From assembly GCA_021789565.1 (NCBI GenBank), contig JAJYJL010000700.1:1-5354 (forward strand): a stretch of 5,354 bases of DNA. The letters run 5' to 3'. Shown in pieces: positions 1 through 5,354 of this stretch. The position numbers and the translations under genes were made by a program. Within the stretch, counting starts at the first letter, position 1. The number at the start of each line of letters is the position of its first letter. A model generated the notes under the pieces. It was not told the DNA's origin and ran no database searches. It was given only the letters and a program-made list of their open reading frames with translations. The stretch comes from Acidobacteriota bacterium (GTDB lineage Bacteria; Acidobacteriota; Terriglobia; UBA7540).

Positions 1-204
1 GAAACCATGCATGAAGTGGTCCGCTGCCGCCGGAATGGCATTCTCATCAATACCTTCATGCTGGCTTCGGACTACGGCCTGGTGAGCTTTGTCGAGAAGG
101 TTACGGAGATCTGCCGCGGCAAAGCCTATTTCACTACTCCTTATACACTTGGCCAGTATTTGTTAATGGATTACATGAAGAAAAAGGTCAAACATATTCA
201 CTAG
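1..204 (+). CDS. VWA-domain protein, C-terminal fragment (5' end outside window)
   Basis: An open frame enters from the left edge and ends at TAG 202-204, giving 67 residues. The methionine at base 7 is probably internal, because the residues before it (Glu-Thr) are in frame and no ribosome binding site can be placed. The segment contains [17 protein letters not shown], then a [15 protein letters not shown] stretch, and ends with a [16 protein letters not shown] basic tail. This resembles the last strand and helix of von Willebrand factor A domains in the magnesium-chelatase/CoxE-like group, in which the protein ends just after a GQY-[LIV]-[LM]-[MD] motif. Such proteins usually bind a metal through a MIDAS site, often pair with a MoxR-type AAA+ ATPase, and are cytoplasmic; the MIDAS residues would lie upstream of the window. 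The family call rests on remembered C-terminal similarity, so the domain is fairly likely and the precise role is unknown. Confidence 0.72.
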   Translation, partial: ETMHEVVRCRRNGILINTFMLASDYGLVSFVEKVTEICRGKAYFTTPYTLGQYLLMDYMKKKVKHIH

Positions 205-402
205 CTCATCTTGCCGCGGCGTGCGCACAACCAAGGCCACTCCCATTGCGATTGCGCAAATACTACAAGGCATTTACCAGCCCCGGTTAGCAAACCAGCA
301 ACGCCCAGCGAGTTGTGCGTCGGACTGTGGAAGCACCTTCCGGTAGTTGTCAACTAAGAGCGGTTCCCGAGCCGAAAAATAGCCGCAAAGAGTTCAAATC
401 AC
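205..402. other. Intergenic spacer, no feature recognised
   Basis: This spacer separates the VWA gene from the DUF2971 gene. It contains only short inverted repeats, for example GGAAG/CTTCC near 331-343, with no following T-run. No convincing terminator for the VWA gene and no strong sigma-70-type promoter for the downstream gene were seen. AAAGAG at 387-392 lies 10 bases before the ATG at 403 and is a weak candidate ribosome binding site. Confidence 0.4.
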
Positions 403-1239
403 ATGTCCATTCATGATCACGACAAGAAAATTGAGCCAGACGCCAATGACACGGTTTGGCGGTTTCTGAGGATGCCCTACTTCCGCGATCTCATGGCGAC
501 CGAGGAATTGTATTTTCGCAGAACGGACCTCTACAAGAACGATGACCCAAACGAGGGCCTGCCGACCGACAGTTACCTCCGTCGAACGCTCAAACTGGAC
601 CGTTTTGACCTTGATGACGAGTTAGCGCTCAATGCTCATCAAGCTTCAAATCGCCTGCGCAGCGAATCTTACTACTTGAATTGCTGGAGCCTTGATGACC
701 CGGACAGCCGACTCCGTATGTGGTATCGATACGCTCCTTACGGAGTCGCTGTTCAGTCCGAGTATGGCCGGTTAAGAGTAGCGATGACCGAGTTTCTAGA
801 CGATGTGCATATAGGCAAGGTTCGATATGGTGACGGGCAAATGACGGGTTACAACGCCCTTCAAATACTGTTTACGAAGGCTCCCTCTTATGGGTGGGAG
901 AACGAGATTAGGACTGTTGTGTGCAGTTATGATCCTGTGGGTGGACAGGCTCGCAATTAACGAGGTACAAACTTTCCTCACCGCGAACCCCAAGAGGACC
1001 TTAATCCGCTTCACCAGTGGGTGCATGAGTGCAAACGCCGACGCATTGATCTCAAAAAACTATTAATCGGCATAGCGGTATCGCCATGGGCGGAGCAGGA
1101 TGTATTCGACGAAGTACAGGACCATTGGTCAAAAGCGCACGATTACAAACTTCCCGTTTCCCGTGATCTATCCAGCCTTCAAACGCCAACGATCGACGAA
1201 CTAAGGCAGCTGGGTTGGGGGCCTCCGGGATCGGATTGA
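403..1239 (+). pseudogene. DUF2971-family protein, interrupted by an in-frame TAA at 958-960
   Basis: Read as one frame from ATG 403 to TGA 1237-1239, this encodes 278 positions with a single stop at position 186. The first half shows the layout I associate with DUF2971: a WRFLRMPYFRDLM-type opening (residues 19-31), ELYFRRTDLYKNDDPNEG (35-52), a CWSLDDPDSRLRMWYRYAPYG core (94-114), then GVAVQS and a GWENEIRTVV segment (164-173). After the stop, the same frame continues with FPHREP, LHQWVHE and a RIDLKKLLIGIAVSPWA segment (214-230), which matches the usual family C-terminus, followed by LPVSRD. The TAA would become CAA (Gln) with one C-to-T change. Neither half alone is a complete family member, and no ribosome binding site precedes the GTG at 1021. 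Base composition looks less GC-rich than the ROK gene, compatible with acquisition. DUF2971 function is not established; members are sometimes seen in accessory or defence-rich regions. A sequencing error is the main alternative. Confidence 0.75.
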
Positions 1240-1240
1240 T

Positions 1241-1259
1241 CCACGCGTCGAACGCGTGG
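1241..1259. other. Perfect hairpin just after the DUF2971 stop codon
   Basis: CCACGCG (1241-1247) and CGCGTGG (1253-1259) form a perfect 7-bp stem with a TCGAA loop, starting one base after the TGA of the interrupted gene. There is no T-run on either side, so it is not a standard intrinsic terminator. It could still act as a transcript-end or mRNA-stability hairpin. Confidence 0.4.
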
Positions 1260-1408
1260 TGGCCTATTCGGCGGGTGCACAGATTCGCGCTTTATCGAGT
1301 CTGCGTTCTCGCGAAGAGAGAGGTTCCTGGTTGTTCTTAGGCCAATTTGCCAAGCCACATGTCTTTCGCCCCTGCCGGGACTTGGGAGAATTTTAACGCC
1401 AATCGAAT

Positions 1409-1463
1409 CCCACGGCTCGCAGCGTGGGCTAAAATCTTTCGGCCCTCCGGGCCTGAGAGGGCC
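1409..1463. repeat. Double-palindrome intergenic element (REP-like)
   Basis: Two inverted repeats lie side by side: CCCACG (1409-1414) with CGTGGG (1423-1428), and GGCCCTC (1441-1447) with GAGGGCC (1457-1463). They are joined by an AT-richer linker (CTAAAATCTTTC). This pattern of a CCCACG..CGTGGG arm, an AAAATCTTT linker and a CGGGCC arm resembles dispersed intergenic repeats that I associate with Acidobacteriota-type genomes. Only one copy is present here, so repetition itself cannot be shown from this window. The element lies beyond the proposed terminator of the selC transcript and does not interrupt a gene. Confidence 0.4.
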
Positions 1464-1489
1464 ATGCGGAACAAAACAACAAGCCGGAG

Positions 1490-1519
1490 AAAATCGCAGA
1501 GGCAGAACCCGCCTCTGCG
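1490..1519 (-). terminator. Candidate intrinsic terminator of the selC / small-ORF transcript
   Basis: Read on the minus strand, a perfect 9-bp stem, CGCAGAGGC paired with GCCTCTGCG, encloses a 7-base GGGTTCT loop and is followed at once by ATTTT (1494-1490). It begins 11 bases after the UGA of the small ORF. A GC-rich stem plus a T-tract is the intrinsic terminator pattern, although four Ts is a short tract. The same hairpin also satisfies simple spacing rules for a bacterial SECIS element, which is treated separately. Confidence 0.55.
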
Positions 1520-1530
1520 CCAGTTCCGAT

Positions 1531-1704
1531 TCAGATGCCCTCCGGCTCTTCTTCTACGACGCGCTTCTTGTGCTTGGGCGGTTTGTCGCGGGGACTTTCT
1601 TCGCGGCGGGTGGGTGGCGGCTGGCCGGCCCGCTCGCGCGCCTGGCGCTTCACTTCCTTCCATCCTTTGAACGCTTCTTTCTTCGGCGGCTTGCTGGGGC
1701 TCAT
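1531..1704 (-). CDS. Small basic, highly charged protein downstream of selC (hypothetical, 57 aa)
   Basis: ATG at 1704-1702 opens a 57-codon frame ending in TGA at 1533-1531. The product is hydrophilic, starting MSPSKPPKKEAFKGWKEVK, with an Arg/Gln/Pro-rich middle and a KPPKHKKRVVEEE-type tail. It has no signal peptide, no membrane segment and no cysteine, and it is probably disordered. Roughly three quarters of third codon positions are G or C, while first and second positions are rich in A and G; this is what a coding frame in a GC-rich genome looks like, unlike the Ser/Arg/Gly-rich opposite frame. Only a weak GAG lies 9 bases before the ATG. The frame stays open upstream, but that part would run through the tRNA gene, so the internal ATG is preferred. 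It begins 72 bases after the encoded CCA of selC and ends just before a terminator-like hairpin, so it may be co-transcribed with the tRNA. I do not recognise the family; chance ORF status is possible. Confidence 0.42.
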   Translation of the reverse strand: MSPSKPPKKEAFKGWKEVKRQARERAGQPPPTRREESPRDKPPKHKKRVVEEEPEGI

Positions 1705-1733
1705 AGGAATGAACTCGATTGCAGTGGGTCCGC

Positions 1734-1776
1734 ACTCCTGCTCCCGGGCAAAGACCGCTGCGCGGAGCTGAGGAGT
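1734..1776 (-). other. Stem-loop in the selC 3' trailer
   Basis: Directly after the encoded CCA, the minus strand reads ACTCCT (1776-1771), a CAG bulge and CTCC (1767-1764). It later reads GGAG (1744-1741), then C and AGGAGT (1739-1734). This gives 6 bp plus 4 bp separated by an asymmetric internal loop, with a 19-base terminal loop. No T-run follows, so it looks like a processing or spacer structure and not a terminator. Confidence 0.5.
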
Positions 1777-1871
1777 TGGCGGAAGTGTGTCGGAATCGAA
1801 CCGACCGATCCACCAGAGGCAGATCCACAGGATTTGAAGTCCCGGGCGGACACCAGCCCACATGCACTTCC
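1777..1871 (-). tRNA. selC: Selenocysteine tRNA, anticodon UCA (tRNA-Sec)
   Basis: On the minus strand a 95-nt cloverleaf with encoded CCA can be folded by hand, and every tRNA-Sec hallmark is present. The acceptor arm is GGAAGTGC/ACACTTCC (seven Watson-Crick pairs and a C-A mismatch at the eighth). The 6-bp D stem GTGGGC/GTCCGC closes a TGGT tetraloop. The anticodon stem CGGGA/TCCTG carries a CTTCAAA loop with anticodon TCA. The long variable arm has 8 bp, GATCTGCC/GGTGGATC, with a TCT loop. The T arm is GTCGG/CCGAC with TTCGATT. G73 precedes CCA. The 8+5 acceptor/T layout, 6-bp D stem and long extra arm set it apart from tRNA-Ser and from suppressor tRNAs, and 95 nt equals the E. coli selC length. 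The RNA is charged with serine, converted to selenocysteine by SelA and delivered by SelB at UGA codons followed by a SECIS hairpin. selA, selB and selD are not in the window. Confidence 0.96.
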
Positions 1872-1877
1872 GAATTG

Positions 1878-1906
1878 ATTCTAAGTGGCCGTTTCCACAC
1901 CGTCAA
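1878..1906 (-). promoter_or_regulatory. Sigma-70-type promoter of selC
   Basis: On the minus strand, TTGACG (1906-1901) is followed by exactly 17 bases and TAGAAT (1883-1878). This is five of six matches to the consensus in each hexamer with ideal spacing. Six bases (CAATTC) then lead to G1 of the tRNA, so the predicted +1 coincides with the mature 5' end. A second, overlapping TTGACT lies at 1916-1911 and would have a 27-base spacer, so it is less suitable. Confidence 0.8.
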
Positions 1907-2287
1907 CACAGTCAACTTCAGGTAAGGTGCAGTCGGCCGCGGAGGCCGTACAATTTTTAACCATCCACTCCAGATAGTTTGGGACTCGTTTTCGAGGTAA
2001 CCCGGGGCCGACAATTTCATCGTATATTTCGATCCACGGATCTGATGATAGCGTTCAAGCAGGTGAGTACCAGCACGGGTAGCCTGGTCGCGCTCGCAGG
2101 GAGGCAAAAAACCGGTCGCATAGCAAAGGCAGCCGCCCGGGCGCAACTTCCCCTACTGCTTGCGAGGAGGCAAGCATCCATTGGCATCAGCAATTTAGTT
2201 TGAGCTGGAGCCGTACGGGAACAGCCGTAAGAAAGCCCTGCAGACATTCCAAGGCCTCAATGCACGCTCGATGTCATCTTTTCCCGT
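1907..2287. other. Gene-free stretch between selC promoter and the coiled-coil gene
   Basis: No frame here looks coding: candidate ORFs are short, of mixed composition, overlap each other and carry no ribosome binding site. Short structures are present. A 5-bp hairpin CGGCC/GGCCG lies at 1934-1948, with five Ts further on the plus strand at 1953-1957. A perfect 6-bp hairpin GCTTGC/GCAAGC lies at 2158-2175. A weak terminator-like structure near 2106-2140 is listed separately. The stretch is the 3' flank of the coiled-coil gene and the upstream flank of selC. Confidence 0.5.
2106..2140 (-). terminator. Weak candidate terminator for the coiled-coil gene
   Basis: On the minus strand CCGGGCG and CGACCGG (one mismatch in seven) flank a 15-base loop and are followed directly by six Ts (2111-2106). 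It lies about 150 bases beyond the stop codon of the coiled-coil gene. The T-run is good but the stem is short and imperfect. Confidence 0.3.
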
Positions 2288-4030
2288 TCAACTTCCCGGG
2301 TTTGAATCATGCGCGTCGCGCTCCAGCGTGCCGGCGATCTCGTGGCGGAGGATTTGCGCAGAGCGTTCCAGGCGCGCTTGCAGATCGGAAAGGCTTTTGC
2401 GGATGACCTGACGATGCTCGTCGATGCGGTTTCCGGTAATCTCGCCAAGTTGCTTCTCGTAAGTCTCCAGCGAGGCCTTCAGCATGGATTCAATCCGCGT
2501 GGTGGCCTGAACCGTCTCTTCTCTTAAAACCAGGGCTGACGCATCCACCTTATCGGAGAGTTCCTGCATCACGGAGTCCGCATTGGCCCGAACCTCAGTT
2601 GACACCTTGGCGGCCGCATTTCCGGCCTCAGCCTGAATGCGCTCCAATAGATTGTTGTACCAACTGTCAGTAATGTCACGCAGATGCTTCTCATACTGGG
2701 AGGCTTCATTCTCCCGCGATCCTCGTGCAAGCCTTTCGATCTCCTCAACCTGACTCTCGGAAATTTGCCTGACCTGGTCCCTCATCGACGTCAGGGCGTC
2801 CTGCACCATCGCTGAGAGGTGGTCCTTGGCATCGGCAACTTGCCTTTCCCGCATGCCGGCAATCTCCAGGTCCAGTTTCTTAAGACTATCGGCCCTTCGT
2901 TCAGCTTCCTGCGCCAGGGATTCATGCACTGATTGGCCGAGACCATTGATCTTCAGCCGGGCCTCCTCCATCTGAAGCTCCAGAAATCCTTTCAGTTCCT
3001 CCCTGGAGTGTTCAAGCGTGTCGGCCGCCTGCTGGTGCAGGTGCTGGATAGAGGACTCAATCACATTCGCAGCAGTCTGTTCAATATGCCCGGTAAGCTG
3101 GGCCGTCGTCCTTTCCTTGATCTCAGACTCCAACTGCGCAATCCTGCTGCTGAAATTCCCCGCCTTCTCAGCCTCTTCCTGCTGGAACCTTTGTCGCAGG
3201 TCTTCCGCCGTTCTTTCCAGCCGCGCACGGAAAGCGCCAAAATCGCTTTCGAGGTCCTCCTGGATTCTGTTCCTGAAGTTCTTCATGGTTTCATTGGCCA
3301 TCCCATTCAGCCGGTCAACGGAAAACATGGCAATGGACTCAGTATTCTGCTCGCAGATCCTTTTCGCTCTCTCGTCCAGTGTATTGATCTGCTCCTCAAG
3401 AATGCTCAAAGTTCCCTGAAGCCGTCGCTGGGCTTGTTGTTCCTGTTCTGTCAGTTGGGCATCAAACCGCTGGCGGAAGGATTCTGAAAGCTGGCCCGTC
3501 GCCTGTTCAACGTAAGGTTCCAGCAGCTTCTCGATCTGCACAGGAATGGAGGTCCCGGTCCCCTTGCACATCAGCCAGACCCAGCGGGCAAATTCATCCG
3601 TCCGCCTCTGCACTAATTCGGTAACACGGTCCTGCGTCTGTTGGGTAATGCCGATCTCAAATCGTCCTGGCTCAAACTGGTTCTTGAATTTATCTCGAAG
3701 CTCCCTGGCAACCTGCTCGGCCTGCCCGCTGGCCTCGGATTGGAGCGCCGACAAAGCGATGCGCGTCTGCCTTTCCGCCTGCCGGGCCAATTCGGCAGCC
3801 GTCGTAGAGGCAAAAGATTCGAGATCGTTTCGGATGCGGTCTTTTAGGCTCTTGCAGTCCAGGGACGGCTGAGAAGCGGATTGAGAATCGGTCACCCCAT
3901 CCGTCAATTCCACGCCTGAGAGGTTTGATATGGCTTCCACTACTTCCTGGAGGGTCTGCTGCAATCGATCAATCTCCGCCTGCCAAGGGCGCTCAACTTC
4001 ATTCGTTTCAGACATCTGTTTGAATAACAT
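2288..4030 (-). CDS. Long coiled-coil protein of unknown function (580 aa)
   Basis: ATG at 4030-4028 opens a 580-codon frame ending in TGA 2290-2288. I chose this start because GGAGG (4045-4041) lies 10 bases before it; a GTG at 4081 would add 17 residues but has only a poor binding site, and an ATG at 4015 has none at suitable distance. After a short polar N-terminus, nearly everything from about residue 61 to the end is predicted amphipathic helix rich in Glu, Gln, Arg, Ala and Leu, with very few prolines or glycines. It resembles the low-complexity helical repeats seen in apolipoprotein-like or SMC-arm-like proteins. The one clear break is near residues 146-175, where ARWVWLMCKGTGTSIP holds two Trp, a Cys and a Gly/Pro turn. 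There is no signal peptide or membrane span, so a cytoplasmic structural or scaffold role is inferred. No catalytic motif, Walker A or hinge domain is seen. Similarity to SMC or apolipoproteins may reflect composition only. Confidence 0.88.
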   Translation of the reverse strand: MLFKQMSETNEVERPWQAEIDRLQQTLQEVVEAISNLSGVELTDGVTDSQSASQPSLDCKSLKDRIRNDLESFASTTAAELARQAERQTRIALSALQSEASGQAEQVARELRDKFKNQFEPGRFEIGITQQTQDRVTELVQRRTDEFARWVWLMCKGTGTSIPVQIEKLLEPYVEQATGQLSESFRQRFDAQLTEQEQQAQRRLQGTLSILEEQINTLDERAKRICEQNTESIAMFSVDRLNGMANETMKNFRNRIQEDLESDFGAFRARLERTAEDLRQRFQQEEAEKAGNFSSRIAQLESEIKERTTAQLTGHIEQTAANVIESSIQHLHQQAADTLEHSREELKGFLELQMEEARLKINGLGQSVHESLAQEAERRADSLKKLDLEIAGMRERQVADAKDHLSAMVQDALTSMRDQVRQISESQVEEIERLARGSRENEASQYEKHLRDITDSWYNNLLERIQAEAGNAAAKVSTEVRANADSVMQELSDKVDASALVLREETVQATTRIESMLKASLETYEKQLGEITGNRIDEHRQVIRKSLSDLQARLERSAQILRHEIAGTLERDAHDSNPGS

Positions 4031-4040
4031 TCCAGTGTTG

Positions 4041-4045
4041 CCTCC
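4041..4045 (-). promoter_or_regulatory. Ribosome binding site deciding the coiled-coil gene start
   Basis: GGAGG on the minus strand lies 10 bases upstream of the ATG at 4030-4028. It is the only strong Shine-Dalgarno match near the three possible starts (4081 GTG, 4030 ATG, 4015 ATG), and it selects the middle one. Confidence 0.65.
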
Positions 4046-4643
4046 ATTGCAAATCGCGAAAGTTTCTTCCGCGAGGAACACTTACCGTCTTATTCCTTTG
4101 GTTTGCTGGTCAGCAGCGTTCTCATAGCTCTCCGGCGAGCAAGGCAAGAAACGACTCGGGCAGCGTCCCCCCTAATAGTTCCCAAGGGCTTAACTCGCCG
4201 GCAACAACTGACGGAAAGGCGTTCCTCTCGAGAAAACCAACCCTATGGCCTTTCTGTGTGGCTGCATATTATCGAAGGTTTAAAAATTCCACAATGGGTT
4301 ATAGTCCCTATTTACTGCGTGATTATCTACTCGGACGATAGCGGGGGGACGCCGGGTTTTCCGGTCCTTTGGGGCCTCTTTGTGGCATATCAAGCGGCTC
4401 AAACCACATTCAGGTCGTCGGAAAGAAAATTTGTTCATTTTGTGTGGAAAACGCCCAGCGGGGATAGGTGTCAGACAACCTCCCGAAGCCGGACACCCGA
4501 TCGGCATTCCGAAACCCGGGCAGAATGCGGAAGCACATTGCAAAATGCATTAACACTATGCGGCATATGCCCGCCACCGGTTTGCGATGATGTACAATGG
4601 AGCGGCGCAATAATCACAGTGGGTTTATTGAATTACGACTAAC

Positions 4644-4648
4644 AGAGG
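4644..4648 (+). promoter_or_regulatory. Ribosome binding site of the ROK kinase gene
   Basis: AGAGG lies 10 bases before the ATG at 4659. Together with the Met-Asp-Lys-Lys start directly ahead of the phosphate-binding motif, it fixes the start of the kinase. Confidence 0.6.
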
Positions 4649-4658
4649 CCGCATCGTC

Positions 4659-5354
4659 ATGGACAAGAAGATTATCGGAATTGACGTGGGTGGAACAAAG
4701 ATTGCCGGAGGGTTGGTGGACAAAAAGGGCAGCCTTGAAAAGACGGTTACGCTTCCGACAAAGGCCGAGGAAGGGTTCGAAACCAGCTTTGGCCAGGTGC
4801 TGACAGTCATCAAGCGACTGATCAACCAGGCGGACGGCCCCGAGCAGGTGAAAGGAATCGGGATCTGCTGCCCCGGCCCGCTGAATCCGCGCACAGGCGA
4901 GGTGATCAATCCACCCAACCTGCCGGGCTGGGTAAACATCAATTTCACTGAACGCGTGGAAAAGGAATTCCAGCTCCCCGCCCGTCTTGAAAACGACGCT
5001 AACGCTGCCGGGCTGGCAGAAGTGCTGTTCGGAGCCGCGGTTGGGCACAGCGATGTCTTCTACGTCACCGTTTCCACGGGAGTGGGAACCGGCATCATCA
5101 TCAACAAGAAAATTTACCACGGCAAAAACGGCATTGCCGCTGAAGGCGGACACGTCACGATTGACCACCGCAGCCCGTACATTTGCGGATGCGGAACGCC
5201 AGGCTGCATTGAAGCGCTTGCCGCCGGGCCCGCCATGGTCCGCCGCGCCCGTGTGAAACTGGAGCAGCACCACACCTTGCCCAGCCTGCTGCGCGAACGC
5301 ACCCAGAACCACCTGAGCCGCATCACCCCGGAAATGATCGAGGAAACCGCATCC
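4659..5354 (+). CDS. ROK-family sugar kinase, probably glucokinase-like (3' end outside window)
   Basis: The frame opens at ATG 4659 and is still open at the window edge, giving 232 residues of a family normally about 300-330 long. ROK kinases phosphorylate glucose or N-acetylated amino sugars with ATP in the cytoplasm. The signature features are all present. IGIDVGGTKIAGGLVD (residues 6-21) is the N-terminal phosphate-binding loop. CCPGPLNPRTG (70-80) and NPPNLPGW (84-91) are the substrate-side loops. ENDANAAGLAE (111-121) contains the catalytic Asp113. VSTGVGTGI (138-146) is the second phosphate motif. EGGH (162-165) holds the sugar-binding Glu162 and zinc ligand His165, and CGCGTPGCIEALAAG (176-190) supplies Cys176, Cys178 and Cys183 of the zinc site. 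There is no N-terminal helix-turn-helix, so this is an enzyme and not a NagC/XylR-type ROK repressor. Glucokinase is the likeliest activity; N-acetylglucosamine or N-acetylmannosamine kinase and fructokinase cannot be excluded. It is transcribed away from the coiled-coil gene. Confidence 0.93.
   Translation, partial: MDKKIIGIDVGGTKIAGGLVDKKGSLEKTVTLPTKAEEGFETSFGQVLTVIKRLINQADGPEQVKGIGICCPGPLNPRTGEVINPPNLPGWVNINFTERVEKEFQLPARLENDANAAGLAEVLFGAAVGHSDVFYVTVSTGVGTGIIINKKIYHGKNGIAAEGGHVTIDHRSPYICGCGTPGCIEALAAGPAMVRRARVKLEQHHTLPSLLRERTQNHLSRITPEMIEETAS

Larger units (their letters stand above)
4031..4658. other. Divergent intergenic region between coiled-coil and ROK genes
   Basis: This spacer of about 630 bases must hold the promoters of two divergent genes. 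A 179-codon plus-strand frame (4103-4642) crosses most of it, but its composition is erratic, it has no ribosome binding site, it ends just before the ROK start, and I regard it as chance. TACAAT at 4593-4598 is a possible -10 box for the ROK gene, but no good -35 lies 16-18 bases before it. On the minus side no convincing promoter was found; a 5-bp hairpin TCGCG/CGCGA lies at about 4056-4076 in the presumed leader of the coiled-coil gene. No tRNA, riboswitch or repeat array was recognised. Confidence 0.5.

Noticed and set aside
958..960. Stop codon in the DUF2971 gene as a selenocysteine site
   Set aside because: The codon is TAA, while selenocysteine is inserted at UGA. No family cysteine is expected at this position as far as I can tell.
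1021..1239. Second half of the DUF2971 gene as an independent small gene starting at GTG 1021
   Set aside because: No ribosome binding site precedes it, and the family-like sequence starts earlier, directly after the TAA. It is better explained as the C-terminal part of one interrupted gene.
1..1871. selC used as an integration site for a genomic island on its 3' side
   Set aside because: selC is a known island target in enterobacteria, and the damaged DUF2971 gene lies on the 3' side. However, no integrase gene and no second copy of the selC 3' end were found in the window.
1934..1957. Plus-strand intrinsic terminator (CGGCC/GGCCG hairpin with later T-run)
   Set aside because: The stem is only 5 bp, the Ts begin four bases after it, and no plus-strand gene ends upstream.
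1337..2146. 269-codon minus-strand open frame
   Set aside because: It runs straight through the tRNA-Sec gene, its promoter and the palindromic element. Its composition is erratic and Arg/Pro-rich, with no ribosome binding site, and it is in a different frame from the better small ORF.
2933..3487. 184-codon plus-strand open frame
   Set aside because: It is antisense to the coiled-coil gene, and its Leu/Phe/Pro-rich product is the mirror of Glu/Gln/Arg-rich codons.
4150..4195. Minus-strand ECF-sigma-like promoter (GGGAAC box followed by a G-run) for the coiled-coil gene
   Set aside because: Only the -35-like GGGAAC is recognisable. The -10 side has no clear match, and the distance to the gene start is long.
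4103..4642. 179-codon plus-strand open frame in the divergent spacer
   Set aside because: No ribosome binding site, no recognisable motif and irregular residue use with scattered Cys, Trp and Ser/Arg runs. It sits where promoters for two divergent genes are expected.
4614..5312. 232-codon minus-strand open frame
   Set aside because: It is antisense to the ROK kinase, whose plus-strand frame contains every family motif. The antisense frame is explained by GC-rich codon use.

Overview
The window reads as a piece of a bacterial chromosome of moderately high GC with gene-sparse spacing. The C-terminus of a VWA-domain protein, the ROK sugar kinase, the long spacers and the palindromic intergenic element together suggest an Acidobacteriota-like organism, but no marker gene fixes this and the assignment is only a moderate guess.

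Layout from left to right: (1) bases 1-204, the 3' end of a VWA-domain protein gene (+). (2) Bases 403-1239, a DUF2971-family gene (+) whose reading frame is cut by one in-frame TAA at 958-960; homology-like sequence continues in the same frame on the far side. (3) Bases about 1409-1463, two adjacent palindromes that look like a dispersed intergenic repeat. (4) Bases 1490-1906 (-), the most informative part: a selenocysteine tRNA gene (selC, 95 nt including an encoded CCA) with a TTGACG-17-TAGAAT promoter that puts the predicted first transcribed base exactly on G1 of the tRNA. It is followed by a trailer hairpin, a 57-codon basic/charged small ORF and a hairpin with a short T-run. (5) Bases 2288-4030 (-), a 580-residue, almost entirely alpha-helical coiled-coil protein of unknown function. 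(6) Bases 4031-4658, a divergent intergenic region. (7) Base 4659 to the end (+), the first 232 codons of a ROK-family sugar kinase with all signature motifs intact.

The genes do not form one pathway. The tRNA-Sec gene shows that the organism very probably decodes UGA as selenocysteine, so selA, selB, selD and at least one selenoprotein should lie elsewhere in the genome; none is visible here. The small ORF after selC may share its transcript. It ends in UGA, and the hairpin after that UGA fits both a terminator and, by spacing, a bacterial SECIS element; the terminator reading is favoured. The coiled-coil gene and the ROK kinase gene are transcribed divergently from a shared spacer of about 630 bases, and no functional link between them can be seen.
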